From NCBI GenBank assembly GCA_016703105.1, contig JADJCS010000008.1, positions 62,001 to 126,000 on the forward strand: a DNA stretch of 64,000 bases, written 5' to 3'. A program made the position numbers and the translations under genes. This DNA is from Flavobacteriales bacterium. Its GTDB lineage: Bacteria; Bacteroidota; Bacteroidia; Flavobacteriales_F; PHOS-HE28. Positions 42,955-53,334 of the stretch are shown here, in pieces. The notes beneath the pieces are model-generated. The model was not told where the DNA came from. It ran no database searches and saw only the letters and a program-made list of their open reading frames with translations. Positions within the stretch are counted from its first letter, which is position 1; every line of letters starts with the position of its first letter.

Positions 42955-43994
42955 AACGCTGGATGATCTGGATCGCGCTGGGCGCCTTGGTGGTGCTCAC
43001 GGTATGGAAGCTCGCATCCAACAAGCGCATCGTGCAGGAGCGCGTATACCGCCACGACAAGAGCGCACCCGTTCATGTGGGTGTTGACACCGTGCGGCAG
43101 GCGCTACTTGGGGAAGGCACCCGGTACAGTGGCACGGTGGAAGCCATGCACGATGGCCGCGTGATGGCCGAAGTGCCGGGTCGCGTGGTGGCCTTGGAAG
43201 TGAAAGAAGGGGAATGGGTGGAGCGCGGCGCGGTGATCGCACGCCTCGACGGCGAACTGTTGCGCCTGCAGTTGGAAGCAGCGCAAGTGCAAGTGGGAGG
43301 CTTGGAAAAGGACCATGCCCGCTATACCATACTGGCGAGGGCCGATGCGGTGCAAGCCGTGCAGCTGGAGAAGACCGACATGGCCCTGGAGGCCGCACGC
43401 ATCCAACGTGACAACCTGAAGGAACAACTGCGGCGCACCACCATTGTGGCACCGTTCAGCGGGCAGGTGGTGCAACTGCTGGTGGAAGTAGGCACCGTGC
43501 TCGCACCGTCCATGCCTGTGGCGCAACTCACCGATCATCGTGCGTTGGAACTGGTGCTGCTGGTACCCGCATCGGATCGCGGTCGCTTCCAGATCGGCGA
43601 TGCGCTCACGGTCGCCGCAAGTGGTACAAAGAGTTTGGTGGGCACGGTATCCAGCGTGGGCGATCGCGGTGATGGCGCGCACAACTTCGCCGTGCGCATC
43701 GCCCTTGCTTCCTCAACCGATGATGCGATCAGACCGGGCATGTCGGCTTCGGTGCAGGCGCCGCGCAAAGGGGAAGTGCCCGGAGCGGTGATCCCGGCCA
43801 ATGCGCTGATCGGTTCCACGCTCCAACCGGAGGTCTATGTGGTGCAGGACGGCATCGCCAAGCGGCGCACGATCGTGACGACCGCCACGAGCGGTGGCCT
43901 GGTGGCCGTGGCCGAAGGCTTGAAGCCCGGGGACATCGTGGTGACCAGTGGCTTCATCAGCCTTGCGGACGGCATGCCGGTGCGGTACCGCTGA
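42951..43994 (+). CDS. RND efflux periplasmic adaptor (membrane fusion protein)
   Basis: The protein has 347 residues. N-terminal anchor (MIWIALGALVVLTVWKLAS), lipoyl-like halves around a helical hairpin (VEAMHDGRVMAEVPGRVVAL, TTIVAPFSGQVVQLLVEVGT), then beta-barrel and membrane-proximal domains (RPGMSASVQAP, AEGLKPGDIVVTSGFISLAD). It links TolC to the RND pump that follows after 32 bp. Confidence 0.92.
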   Translation: MKRWMIWIALGALVVLTVWKLASNKRIVQERVYRHDKSAPVHVGVDTVRQALLGEGTRYSGTVEAMHDGRVMAEVPGRVVALEVKEGEWVERGAVIARLDGELLRLQLEAAQVQVGGLEKDHARYTILARADAVQAVQLEKTDMALEAARIQRDNLKEQLRRTTIVAPFSGQVVQLLVEVGTVLAPSMPVAQLTDHRALELVLLVPASDRGRFQIGDALTVAASGTKSLVGTVSSVGDRGDGAHNFAVRIALASSTDDAIRPGMSASVQAPRKGEVPGAVIPANALIGSTLQPEVYVVQDGIAKRRTIVTTATSGGLVAVAEGLKPGDIVVTSGFISLADGMPVRYR

Positions 43995-44026
43995 TCCTTG
44001 AACATGCGAACGAACAGCAACAGACC

Positions 44027-47000
44027 ATGACCATCACCGGGATCGCCATCAAGCGGCCGTCGCTCATCATCGTCATCTTCGGTGTGTTGCTGCTGGGCGG
44101 CGTGGTGGCCTACCGCAACCTGGGTGTGGAACTCATGCCGGACTTCAACCAGCCGGTGATCACCATCCGCACCATGTACCCCGGTGCCGCACCCGATGAA
44201 GTGGCCAACGCCGTTACGCGGCCTGTGGAGGATGCGCTCAGTGCACTGGAGCATGTGGACTTCATCAGCAGCCGATCACTGGCCAATGCGTCCATCGTCA
44301 TCGTCAACTTCAAGTACGGCGCGAACCTCGATCTGGCCATGCAGGATGCGCAACGCCGGATCGACAACATCCGCCAGGATCGCCGGACGGTCTGCAGCCG
44401 CCGGTGATGACGAAAGTCTCGCCGAACGACCTGCCCATCACGAGCGTGAGCGCCTTGAGCGATGAGCCCGCGCCACGGTTCTACCAGCGTATGCAGGATG
44501 AACTGCTGCCGCGTCTGCAACAATTGAAGGGCGTTTCGGAGATCACTTTGCTCGGTGGCGAACAGCGCGAAGTGCAGGTGAACGTGGACCAGGCGAAATT
44601 GCTGTTGTACAGGATCCCGCTCGCACGTATCCGACGCCATCGTACGCGCCGGTCGTGAGGTGCCTGCGGGCAGCGTGCGTACCGAGGTCTGCCCAGCTCA
44701 CCGTGAAGCTCGCGGGCAAGCTCACCACCGTTGGAGGAGATCGAAAATGTGGTGGTGGCCATTCCCGGCGCCGGGCTCCGTGGTGCGCGTGAAGGATGTG
44801 GCCACCGTGGTGGATGCCATCGCCGATGCCACTTCGGTGAGCCGGTACAATGGGGAAGAAGGCATCGGCCTGCTGATCAAGAAACAAGGCGATGCGAACG
44901 CGGTGGAGGTCAGCGCCGGTATCCGGGCGGAACTCGCCAGCATTGAACAGGAGGAACAAGCATCGGCCACACGCTTCATCATCGCCGACGATAGCACCGA
45001 TATCACCATCGAAGCGGTGAACGGCGTGCTCGTGGACCTCGGCCTGGCCGTGCTGCTGGTATCGCTCATCATGCTGCTCTTCCTGCACAGCCTGCGCAAC
45101 TCGCTCATCATCCTGGTGGCCATTCCGGCTTCGTTGATCAGCGCGTTCGTAGCCATGGGACTCTTCGGCTACACGCTGAACCTGATGACGCTGTTGGCCA
45201 TGTCGCTCATCATCGGCATCCTCGTGGACGATTCCATCGTGGTGCTGGAGAACATCCAACGTTACCTGGACAAGGGCGAGGACAGAAAGAGCGCCGCGAT
45301 CAAGGGCCGTGCGGAGATCGGTTTCTCCGCCTTGTCCATAACGCTGGTGGATGTGGTGGTGTTCCTGCCCATCCTCTTCGTACAGGTCTTCGTGGCCGAC
45401 CTGCTGAAGCAGTTCAGCGTGGTGGTGGTGGTGTCCACGCTCATGAGCCTCTTCGTCAGCTTCACCCTCACGCCGTGGCTCGCCTCGCGCATGGGCCGGA
45501 AGGAGGAACTGGAACCGACCAACGTGTACAACCGGGTGCTCATCCGTTTCGAGCATGGCCTCGATGGGCTCAACAACTGGTATGCTCGGAAACTGGGTTG
45601 GGTGCTCGCGCACAAGCTGGCCTTCCTCGGTATCGTGCTCCTGCTCTTCGTGGGCACGGGCGCTGTGATCAAGCAGGGCATCATGGGCAAGGAGCTCATC
45701 GCCACCGGTGATCAGGGCAAGTTCCGGCTGGGCCTGGAATACGACAAGAGCACCGCGCTGCACACCAACAATATGCGCTCGCGGAAAGTGGAGACCCTCC
45801 TGCTCGCACAACCTGAAGTAGCCTCCGTGTTCAGCAACGTGGGCGGCGCCAGCAGCGGCATCGGCAGCATGGGCGTGGGGGCCGAGCACCGCACCGAACT
45901 CACCGTGCAACTGGTGCCGCGCGCCGAACGCGGCAACGAAAGTTCCGACGCGTACATGATGCGCATCCGCCGCGTGTTGCAGGACAGCTTTCCGTCCGTC
46001 GATATCACCATGGCCGCGATCGGCCTCATCCCGCGCACCGCACCCGTGGAGATCACCCTCAGCGGTGCGGACCCTGCTGTCGTGATGCGCACCGCACGCG
46101 AATTGAAGGACACCCTCATCGGCATTCCCGGTGCCAACAACGTGCGCTTGAGCATCGAGACCGGAAGCCCCGAACTGCAAGTGTTCCTTGACCGCGATGA
46201 AATGGCACGCCTCGGATTGAACACCTTGGTGGTGGGTGCCACGCTGCGCAATGCCTTCGCGGGCAACGACGATGCGCTGCTGTACGAAGCAGGCACCGAA
46301 CACACCGTGCGCATCCGCTTGGACGACTTCGATCGGCGCGAAGCGCGCGATGTGGAACAACTGCTCTTCATCAACCCGGCCGGACTTCCCGTGCGGCTCG
46401 CCCAGTTCGCCCGCGTGGAGCGGCACGATCCGCCCACATTGGTGGAGCGCATGGACCGCCAGAACGCGGTGACCCTCACCGCCGATGCGTTGGGCCGCGG
46501 TTCAGGTTCCGTGGCCGATGAAGTGGTGGCCTACATCAAGGCCAACCCGTTGCCCACCGGTGTGAACATGGTCTGGGGCAGCGACATCAAACGGCAGAAC
46601 GACAGCTTCGGCGCCTTGGGCAGTGCGCTGCTCATTTCGTTCATCCTCGTGTACCTCATCATGGTGGCGTTGTACGATAGCTTCCTCTACCCGCTCGTGG
46701 TGCTCTTCTCCATACCGGTCGCGGTCATCGGCGCCTTCCTCGCGCTCAACCTCACGCTCTCCACGCTCAGCCTGTTCACGCTGCTGGGCCTGATCATGCT
46801 GCTGGGCCTGGTGGCCAAGAACGCGATCCTGATCGTGGACCGCACCAACCAACTGAAAGAACAGGGTATGCACTACCGCGATGCCTTGATCGAAGCCGGC
46901 CGCACACGTCTGCGACCGATCCTGATGACCACCGTGGCGATGGTCTTCGGCATGCTGCCCATCGCACTCGCCTCCGGTACCGCCAGCGAGTGGAAGAACG

Positions 47001-47143
47001 GCCTGGCCTGGGTCATCATCGGCGGCCTCACCAGTTCCATGCTGCTCACCGTGTTCCTGGTGCCCGTGGTGTACTACGCCGTGGATGCGCTCAAGGAGAG
47101 GTACATTGGCAGGATAAGCGAGCGAATACCTGAGGGCCGCTGA
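44027..47143 (+). CDS. RND efflux permease (AcrB/HAE1-like), multiply frameshifted
   Basis: This is the inner-membrane pump, about 1040 residues when joined. The ATG at 44027 opens MTITGIAIKRPSLIIVIFGV; the porter domain carries YPGAAPDEVANAVTRPVEDA. Between ~44385 and ~44790 four or more single-base shifts split the porter region into short pieces that each match the family (MTKVSPNDLPITSVSALSDE, SDAIVRAGREVPAGSV, VEEIENVVVAIPGAG). From there the frame is intact to 47143, with transmembrane motifs GILVDDSIVVLENIQR and the late GLVAKNAILIVD. The conserved Asp pair in helix 4 (DDSIV) indicates proton coupling of the HAE1 type rather than the CusA metal signature. Substrate unknown. Confidence 0.88.
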
Positions 47144-47205
47144 ACCTCGAATTACGTGACCATACGGATAGCCCTTCTTGAACCTGCCCACCCTTCCTGA
47201 TCACC

Positions 47206-47520
47206 ATGAACAGTAGCACCCCGAAGCCAGCGGCCCGCTTGGCCGATGCCACCACCTCCGATACGGCCAAGTTCCAGAGCACCATGGTGCTGAACAACGG
47301 GAACGCCAAGGCCATCGTGTTCGCCTTGATCGCCGGCCAGGATGTGCCGACCCATTCTTCCCCTGTGGTAGCGCTCTTCACGGTGCTGGAAGGGGAAGCC
47401 ACCGTGAAGATCAAGGATGCGGTGCATCGGGTGGCCGCCGGTGGATACATCATCCTTCCCATGGCCATCGATCACCACATCAAGGCCACCAGTGATCTGA
47501 AATTCCTGCTGGTGAGGTAG
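47206..47520 (+). CDS. Small cupin-domain protein
   Basis: The protein has 104 residues; ATG at 47206. Single cupin fold: VPTHSSPVVALFTVLEGEATV and GGYIILPMAIDHHIKATSDL, giving His residues typical of a metal site. It lies 62 bp after the RND pump, possibly at the end of that operon. No substrate can be assigned. Confidence 0.82.
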   Translation: MNSSTPKPAARLADATTSDTAKFQSTMVLNNGNAKAIVFALIAGQDVPTHSSPVVALFTVLEGEATVKIKDAVHRVAAGGYIILPMAIDHHIKATSDLKFLLVR

Positions 47521-47569
47521 CTCGGCCGTGAGCGGGACGGGCGGAAGGCAGCACGACCATAACGGCCGT

Positions 47570-47583
47570 GTGATGTATGTCAC
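47570..47583 (+). promoter_or_regulatory. CRP/FNR-type operator GTGAT-GTAT-GTCAC
   Basis: An inverted repeat with one T/C variation, 73 bp upstream of the probable ATG at 47656 of the first multicopper oxidase gene. Confidence 0.5.
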
Positions 47584-47655
47584 CCGGCACCTGGCCGCTT
47601 CCCGATAGCCTTGCCGCGCCGATCCATCGATGACACCCTTATCATCCAGGACCAC

Positions 47656-49387
47656 ATGACCGACCATCCCCGACACCTCCACGGGCCTCCTCCTCGCTGT
47701 TTGCATCCTTCGCGATCGGTGGTGAAGTGACCGCCCAGAACCAATTACTCGTGCCCGATACGGTAAGCGGGGAGGTGATCGATCTGGAACTGGGCATGGG
47801 CACCGTTCAATTCTTGCCAGGTACGCTTACGCAGACCATGGGTGTGAACGGCCCGCTGTTGGGGCCGACCATCATCCTGCAGCAAGGCCAGACGGTGACG
47901 ATGAACGTGAGCAACCAATTGGGCGAGCCGAGCACGATCCACTGGCATGGCATGCATGTGCCACCGGAGGCGGATGGAGGACCGCACACGCCCATCGCCG
48001 CTGGCGATACATGGAGTCCCTCCTTCGCGGTATTGGAGCGCGCGTCCACGCACTGGTACCATCCGCACCTGCACATGCACACCAATGAGCATGTGGTCAA
48101 GGGCATCGCGGGCCTGATCATCGTGCGCGATCCGCTCGAAGCCGCACTAGTACTGCCGCGCACTTACGGCGTGGACGATATTCCATTGGTGCTTCAGACC
48201 AAACAGTTCGACGCCGACAACCAGGTGGTGGTCGGCGATGCGCTCGATACGCATGTGCTGGTGAACGGCACCTTGGACCCCTACGTGGACGTGCCCGGCC
48301 AGGTGGTGCGGCTGCGCTTGCTGAACGGTGCATCCGAACGGGTGCTGAACCTGGGCTTCACAGGGAACCATGCGTTCCACCAGATCGGAACGGACGGTGG
48401 CCTGCTCGCCGCACCCGTGCAGCTCACGCGCTTGCGCCTTGCTCCGGGCGAGCGTGCGGAGCTGCTCGTGGACCTTTCCGCATTGCAGGGGCAGAGCATC
48501 GGATTGGTGAGCTTCGGGTCCGAACTGCCGAGCGCCATCTACGGCGCGGCGCAACCCGGTATGGGGCCCGGGCAGACCATCCCGAACTACACCCTGAACC
48601 CGCTCAACGGAAATGATTTCAGCCTGCTTCAGATCAACGTGGGCCCACCCACGCCGAACCCCATCACCAGCATACCGGGCACACTGGCCGTACTCACCCC
48701 ATGGGCCGAGGCCAGCGCCAACACGACGCGCACGTTCACCTTCACGCCGGTGAACATGGGTCCGACCGCCATCCAAGGTCCGTTCCTGATCAATGGTGCC
48801 TCGTTCGATATGATGAACATCAACTTCGATGTGCCGCTGGACAACATCGAGGTTTGGGAACTCACCAATCAGTCACCCATCGCCCATCCCTTCCACATCC
48901 ATGACGTGCAGTTCTACATCCTGGATATCAACGGTGCCACGCCACCGCCCAACATGCAGGGTCGCAAGGATGTGGTGCTGGTGCCCGCCGGCATGGGCAC
49001 GGTGCGCTTCATCACCCGCTTCGAGGATTATTCCAGCTACGACGTGCCCTACATGTACCACTGCCACATGCTGCCCCATGAGGATGATGGCATGATGGGC
49101 CATTTCCGCGTGCTGCCACAGGACGCGGGGCTATCGGATGACACGGCCTTGAACGGCCTTATGCGGGCCGCACCCAACCCCGCCTTGACCTTTTGGACCT
49201 CACGTTGGACCCCGCCTTGGGCATGGGCAAGATCACCATCACGGACCTCACGGGCCGCGTAGTGATGATGCGCAATGACGTCTCGGGCTTCTTGCGGTTG
49301 GATGTGCAGCACTACCCGCTAGGTAGTTACCTCATCAACTTCCGGGGTGCATCAGGGACTTCCACGGTGCGTTTCATGCGCTCGTAG
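47656..49387 (+). CDS. Three-domain multicopper oxidase with T9SS sorting domain, frameshifted
   Basis: The main frame begins around 47694 (SLFASFAIGGEVTAQ, the end of a signal peptide); the ATG at 47656 is out of frame with it, so one or two shifts lie in the signal region. Copper sites are complete: HWHGMHVPPEADGG, THWYHPHLHMHTNEHV, HPFHIHDVQFYIL and HCHMLPHEDDGMM with the type 1 Cys-His-Met. Length and motif set fit laccase/CueO-like oxidases, not NirK. At ~49185 the frame shifts again and the T9SS tail continues (LDLTLDPALGMGKITITDLT to VRFMRS). It is surface-exported and could oxidise Cu(I), Fe(II), Mn(II) or phenols. Confidence 0.88.
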
Positions 49388-49411
49388 GGCGCAAGGGATC
49401 CACGGCACACT

Positions 49412-51964
49412 TCACTCCTTCACGCACCTTACCATGCGCGGCGGTCCTTCGCCTGTAAGTACCAGCACGTAAACCCCGGAGGAAAGCTCCGGACATTGGA
49501 TCCGCCCTGCGCCCTGCAAGGCCTCGGATCGCAAGGATCTGCCAGTGGCATCATAGAGCGTGGCATGGGTGAACGATCCGGTCCCGCCAATGATGAAGGC
49601 TTGTTGGTGCGGATCGAACCAAGCGGGTGAGGATGTTGCCTCAACAGCGGGCGGCAACCCCACCGTACACGAAGCGATGGCGATCTCGTGCAGACCAAGG
49701 CCGAGGAACCAGGGGGTCTGCGCAACGCCGTTGCCGTCGGTGATGAGCGTCGCAACGTTGGCACCGTTCTCCCACAAGCAATACGTGCCTTCGGCGAGGT
49801 CCATGGCCATGATGTGTACCAGGCGGCTACCGATGACATCATACACCACATGTTCGCTTACACCGATGTTCCCGTCCGCAGCGAAGAGCGTGAGCGTGTC
49901 GCTCCAGTCCACACCGATGGTACTGGCGCTGGTGAGCACATCGCCTCCGGGTTGTGCCACGTTGGTGCCATCGCCCGTGCGGATGGTGTGCAGGAACACC
50001 ACGCTGTCCGTCACCGTTTGCGGGCGCACTTCAATGCGCCACTTGCCCGGTGTATAGGTGTTGGTGTCGATCGCGGTGATCGGTGGATGGTCGGCACCAT
50101 CAACCCAGTATGCGTAGCCGTCGCCACCGATGCGCGTGGTGCTGCTGGCAGCGGGCAACAAGGTGCGTAAGGCCACGCTACCGTTGCCGTTGATACTAAC
50201 ATGGTCAGTGCCATCGAAGGTCTCGATGTGGTCCGGCACTTCCGCAGCGATGAGGGTGCCGCTCATGGTGGGCGTCTGCGCGAAGTGCGCGGTCCACTGG
50301 ATGTCGCGTTGCTCGCTACCGACGTTGTTCAGGTGAACATGGTCCAGCACCAGCACGCGGTCCGGTTTCATAAAGAGCGTGCGCCGCGTGAAGCGGTCGA
50401 GGGTGGCGGGATCGTAGCTCATCGCCGCATCGGCGATGTTATACTGGTAACCTGCACCCGCCGCCCACTGGATCCATTCCCCGCGCTGGTTCTGCGGTTC
50501 GAAGATGTTGCCGAGGTTCTGCAACGCATCGCTGTCGATCTGCCCGCCGTCGTTCGCCGCAGGTTGGCCTAGACCGGTCATCTGGTCGGTGCTGTCATAC
50601 ACGCAGATGCTGTTGTGCGCAATGGTGCGGCTGTAGTAGTCGCGCATGTGCGTGCCACCGTAGGTGTCGTAGTGGCCGGCATCGAGCAGCAGCGGTGTGT
50701 TCTTGAAGATGGCGAAGCTGTTGTTGTCCCGGTGCTCGTGCGCGGCGCGTTTGCTCGGTGAGCAGAAGAAGCTCAGCATTGTGGCGTCGTCCGCCCAGCT
50801 AGAGCGGCTCACGCTCAAGCCCACCTGGTCGCTCCACCAGTCCAGTGGCGGCTCGGGGAAGGGCACCGTGGGCAGGGTGAAGTCCTTGTACACCATCTTC
50901 AGGAACACGGGGTTGGTGTTGCCGAGGTATTGCGCCTGCGCGTATTCCTGCGCCATCCACATGCTGCGCGGATCTTGGAAGATGCTGGCGTGGCGGTACA
51001 CCACATGATCGCCGTACAGGCGCGCGAGGCCGTCGCCCAGGTGGATGGTGAGGTCGTTGGGTTGGATGAAGTAGAGGTATTGATTGATGCTGTTCTGCAC
51101 CCAGGGCAGCCCGGTGTACCAGTTGGTGCCGGTGGAGATGAGCATGTTGTCGAACAACTGGAACTGGTCGATGAGCGACCACATGGAATACGCCGCGCCC
51201 CAGTTCCATCCACCATCATCGTTGCGGTAGTGCTGGTACACGGGGAAGAAGCCGTTCACCCACTTGTCGTACACGGCGTTGTGCCATTGCAGCACGGTAT
51301 CCTGCTGCAGCGCGGTAAGGCCGTCGGCACCGTGCAGCACCAGCGCGTTCTGGTTGGCGTACACGCAGTTCCAGGTGTTGTGGCTGCTCACGTAGCTGGT
51401 GCCCGATGCGCTGAGGATGTGCGTGGCCATGAACGAACGGGCGGAGACGTAGAGCTGCTGGGCGAGCTCTTGCCGCAAGGGCACCGGCAGGTCATCATAG
51501 CACCAATCGAGCAGGAGCATGCCCGCAGCGCTCATCTGGCGGTGGATGGCCTCAGCATCGAAGAAGGCGAGCACGGAGAAGTCCGTCGACTGGATCTTGT
51601 CGATCACCTCTTGCGCCAGGAACCGGCATCGCTTCAATTGGACCGGGTCATCGTTGAGGCGCCAGAGCACCACGCTGTACTCTGCTTCATCGGTAGCATA
51701 GCCGGAGGACCAGTTCCAAGTCCATTGCGTGCTGTCGCTTCCAAGCAGGTAGAGCTGCGGATCATTGATCCACCAGTTGTTGTAGCGGTACTCGAAGAGG
51801 TCGTAGGTGTCACCGAAATCGCCGGGCAATAGGCGGTTGGCCTGCATCCACCCGATGCGCTCGCTATCCACGAGCATGCGCGGCCGTTCGGTGTTGATGG
51901 CCGGGGCCTGTCCAAGCACCGGCAGGCCGCAGGAGAGGAGAATTACGGAAAGCAGGTTGCGCAT
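49412..51964 (-). CDS. Secreted heparinase II/III-like protein with T9SS sorting domain
   Basis: The protein has 850 residues from the ATG at 51964 (MRNLLSVILLSCGLPVLGQA, signal peptide). An alpha-alpha toroid covers ~40-400, followed by the heparinase II/III beta-sandwich with the signature AAHEHRDNNSFAIFKNTPLL and LDAGHYDTYGG. The last 80 residues form a T9SS domain (ATLYDATGRSLRSEALQGAG to RCVKE). Such enzymes are polysaccharide lyases acting on uronic-acid glycans. It lies 58 bp after norB on the same strand, which is unexpected for a lyase and may be fortuitous. Confidence 0.82.
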   Translation of the reverse strand: MRNLLSVILLSCGLPVLGQAPAINTERPRMLVDSERIGWMQANRLLPGDFGDTYDLFEYRYNNWWINDPQLYLLGSDSTQWTWNWSSGYATDEAEYSVVLWRLNDDPVQLKRCRFLAQEVIDKIQSTDFSVLAFFDAEAIHRQMSAAGMLLLDWCYDDLPVPLRQELAQQLYVSARSFMATHILSASGTSYVSSHNTWNCVYANQNALVLHGADGLTALQQDTVLQWHNAVYDKWVNGFFPVYQHYRNDDGGWNWGAAYSMWSLIDQFQLFDNMLISTGTNWYTGLPWVQNSINQYLYFIQPNDLTIHLGDGLARLYGDHVVYRHASIFQDPRSMWMAQEYAQAQYLGNTNPVFLKMVYKDFTLPTVPFPEPPLDWWSDQVGLSVSRSSWADDATMLSFFCSPSKRAAHEHRDNNSFAIFKNTPLLLDAGHYDTYGGTHMRDYYSRTIAHNSICVYDSTDQMTGLGQPAANDGGQIDSDALQNLGNIFEPQNQRGEWIQWAAGAGYQYNIADAAMSYDPATLDRFTRRTLFMKPDRVLVLDHVHLNNVGSEQRDIQWTAHFAQTPTMSGTLIAAEVPDHIETFDGTDHVSINGNGSVALRTLLPAASSTTRIGGDGYAYWVDGADHPPITAIDTNTYTPGKWRIEVRPQTVTDSVVFLHTIRTGDGTNVAQPGGDVLTSASTIGVDWSDTLTLFAADGNIGVSEHVVYDVIGSRLVHIMAMDLAEGTYCLWENGANVATLITDGNGVAQTPWFLGLGLHEIAIASCTVGLPPAVEATSSPAWFDPHQQAFIIGGTGSFTHATLYDATGRSLRSEALQGAGRIQCPELSSGVYVLVLTGEGPPRMVRCVKE

Positions 51965-52022
51965 GGGGAGGGGGGCGATGCTCAAAGGAACGGCGATGGG
52001 CCACGAACGGGGTCTCCCGCTG

Positions 52023-53333
52023 TCATTGGTTGAGCTTCCGCAGTGCACCCAGGTAATTCCAAGCCACCACCCCCAAGCCCGCCAGCACGCCCAAGCCTGC
52101 GAAGGCGAACACATGCAGTACGGTGAGCACCGGGCGCATCATCTGTTGGAAATCCGTCATGCCCAAGGCCACATCGCGATAACCCTTCAGCATACCGGCT
52201 CCGATAAGCGCGCACCAGAACACCAGCAAACTGGCCAGCGCGAGGGTACGGCCGTGACCGATCCAACGCTTCCGCGTCGCGGGTAGTTCATCCACGCGCA
52301 ACATGTTGCTGAGCGAAGCGAGCAAGATCATGGTGTTGATGCCGATGGTGGTGCCCATGGCGTGCGCCACGGTGATGTGCGTACCGTGCGTGTAGCGGTT
52401 GATGGCCGGGACGGACATGAGCAGGGCGAGGAAGAGATTGAGGAAGATCCACAGCTCCGATGCGATGAGGAAGCGGTAGGTGAGCAGGTGCTCGAACTTC
52501 CTGTGTTCATCCAACTTGCTGCGGAAGCCACGGATGATATTGATGAGGAAGATCCATTCGGCCATGCTGATGCCATAGGCCACATGGCGGATCCACCCGG
52601 CGGTGGGCACGTTGTAGATGTGGTGCCCCCAGTTGAACATCAGGTTGCTGAGCCCGAGGAACCAGAAGACGAACACCTTCCTACCGCGCGCGATGCCTTC
52701 GTCGCCGCTGATGCGCACCATGAGGAACAGGGCCGTTCCATAGATCATCTGGTTCCAAGCACCCACCATGGCCCCGTTCGATTTCCATTGCACCGTGAGC
52801 TCGCGCAGGTAGTAGTCGCGGAACCAAGGGACCTGGTAGAGGTTCTGCTCGATGAAGGTGAACAGGAAGAAAAGAAGGCCGGTGGTCCACATCCACACAT
52901 AGAGCGGCGCTGGCGTGGTGCGCCGCACCCATGCGCGCAAGTACGACACAAGCAGCAACAGCCAGGCCAGCAGGATGGGCACGCCCAGCAGCGGCGGGAA
53001 CTCCCAATACTCCCGGCCACCGAACTTGCGAAAGGCATAGAACACGAACACGCTCGCGGTGGTCGCCATCCACAGGACCATGAACGCACGTTGTAGGAAC
53101 GGTTCACGCGCCTCGCCGAAGACCTCCTTCTTGTAGTGCATCACCCCCGCAGTGGCCCCGGTGATGATCCAGAACAGCGCGGCAGAGACGTGCATGGGCC
53201 GCAATTGCTCGAAGGGCAGGTACGCACCAAGCGCAGGGAAGAGGAACACGAACGCAGCCACGGTGCCGAAAACCAACGCGGCCATCAGCATGACGAGCGC
53301 GGAGCCCACGTAGAGTTTGAACGTGCCGCTCAT
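52023..53333 (-). CDS. norB: NorB-like haem-copper nitric oxide reductase subunit, non-canonical active site
   Basis: The protein has 436 residues with 12 transmembrane helices. Recognisable cNOR features: EQLRPMHVSAALFW (H48, low-spin haem), NLMFNWGHHIYNVPTAGW (H237/H238, two FeB ligands), MAEW (E259, equivalent to the second conserved Glu), and RYTHGTHITVAHAMG with H324 as the high-spin haem ligand. Against my recollection of canonical NorB, the HLWVEGVWE helix reads NGAMVGAWN. The third FeB His is therefore Asn186 and the active-site Glu is Val190. The HGH motif becomes HAM, putting Met326 at the low-spin haem His position. It forms a pair with the cytochrome c gene 1 bp upstream. NO reduction is likely but not certain. 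Confidence 0.82.
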   Translation of the reverse strand: MSGTFKLYVGSALVMLMAALVFGTVAAFVFLFPALGAYLPFEQLRPMHVSAALFWIITGATAGVMHYKKEVFGEAREPFLQRAFMVLWMATTASVFVFYAFRKFGGREYWEFPPLLGVPILLAWLLLLVSYLRAWVRRTTPAPLYVWMWTTGLLFFLFTFIEQNLYQVPWFRDYYLRELTVQWKSNGAMVGAWNQMIYGTALFLMVRISGDEGIARGRKVFVFWFLGLSNLMFNWGHHIYNVPTAGWIRHVAYGISMAEWIFLINIIRGFRSKLDEHRKFEHLLTYRFLIASELWIFLNLFLALLMSVPAINRYTHGTHITVAHAMGTTIGINTMILLASLSNMLRVDELPATRKRWIGHGRTLALASLLVFWCALIGAGMLKGYRDVALGMTDFQQMMRPVLTVLHVFAFAGLGVLAGLGVVAWNYLGALRKLNQ

Positions 53334-53334
53334 G

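Noticed and set aside
44543..46426. Long open frame of 627 codons on the minus strand inside the RND pump
   Set aside because: It is antisense to a strongly conserved gene. Its His/Glu/Gln-rich translation is the usual shadow of GC-rich coding sequence.
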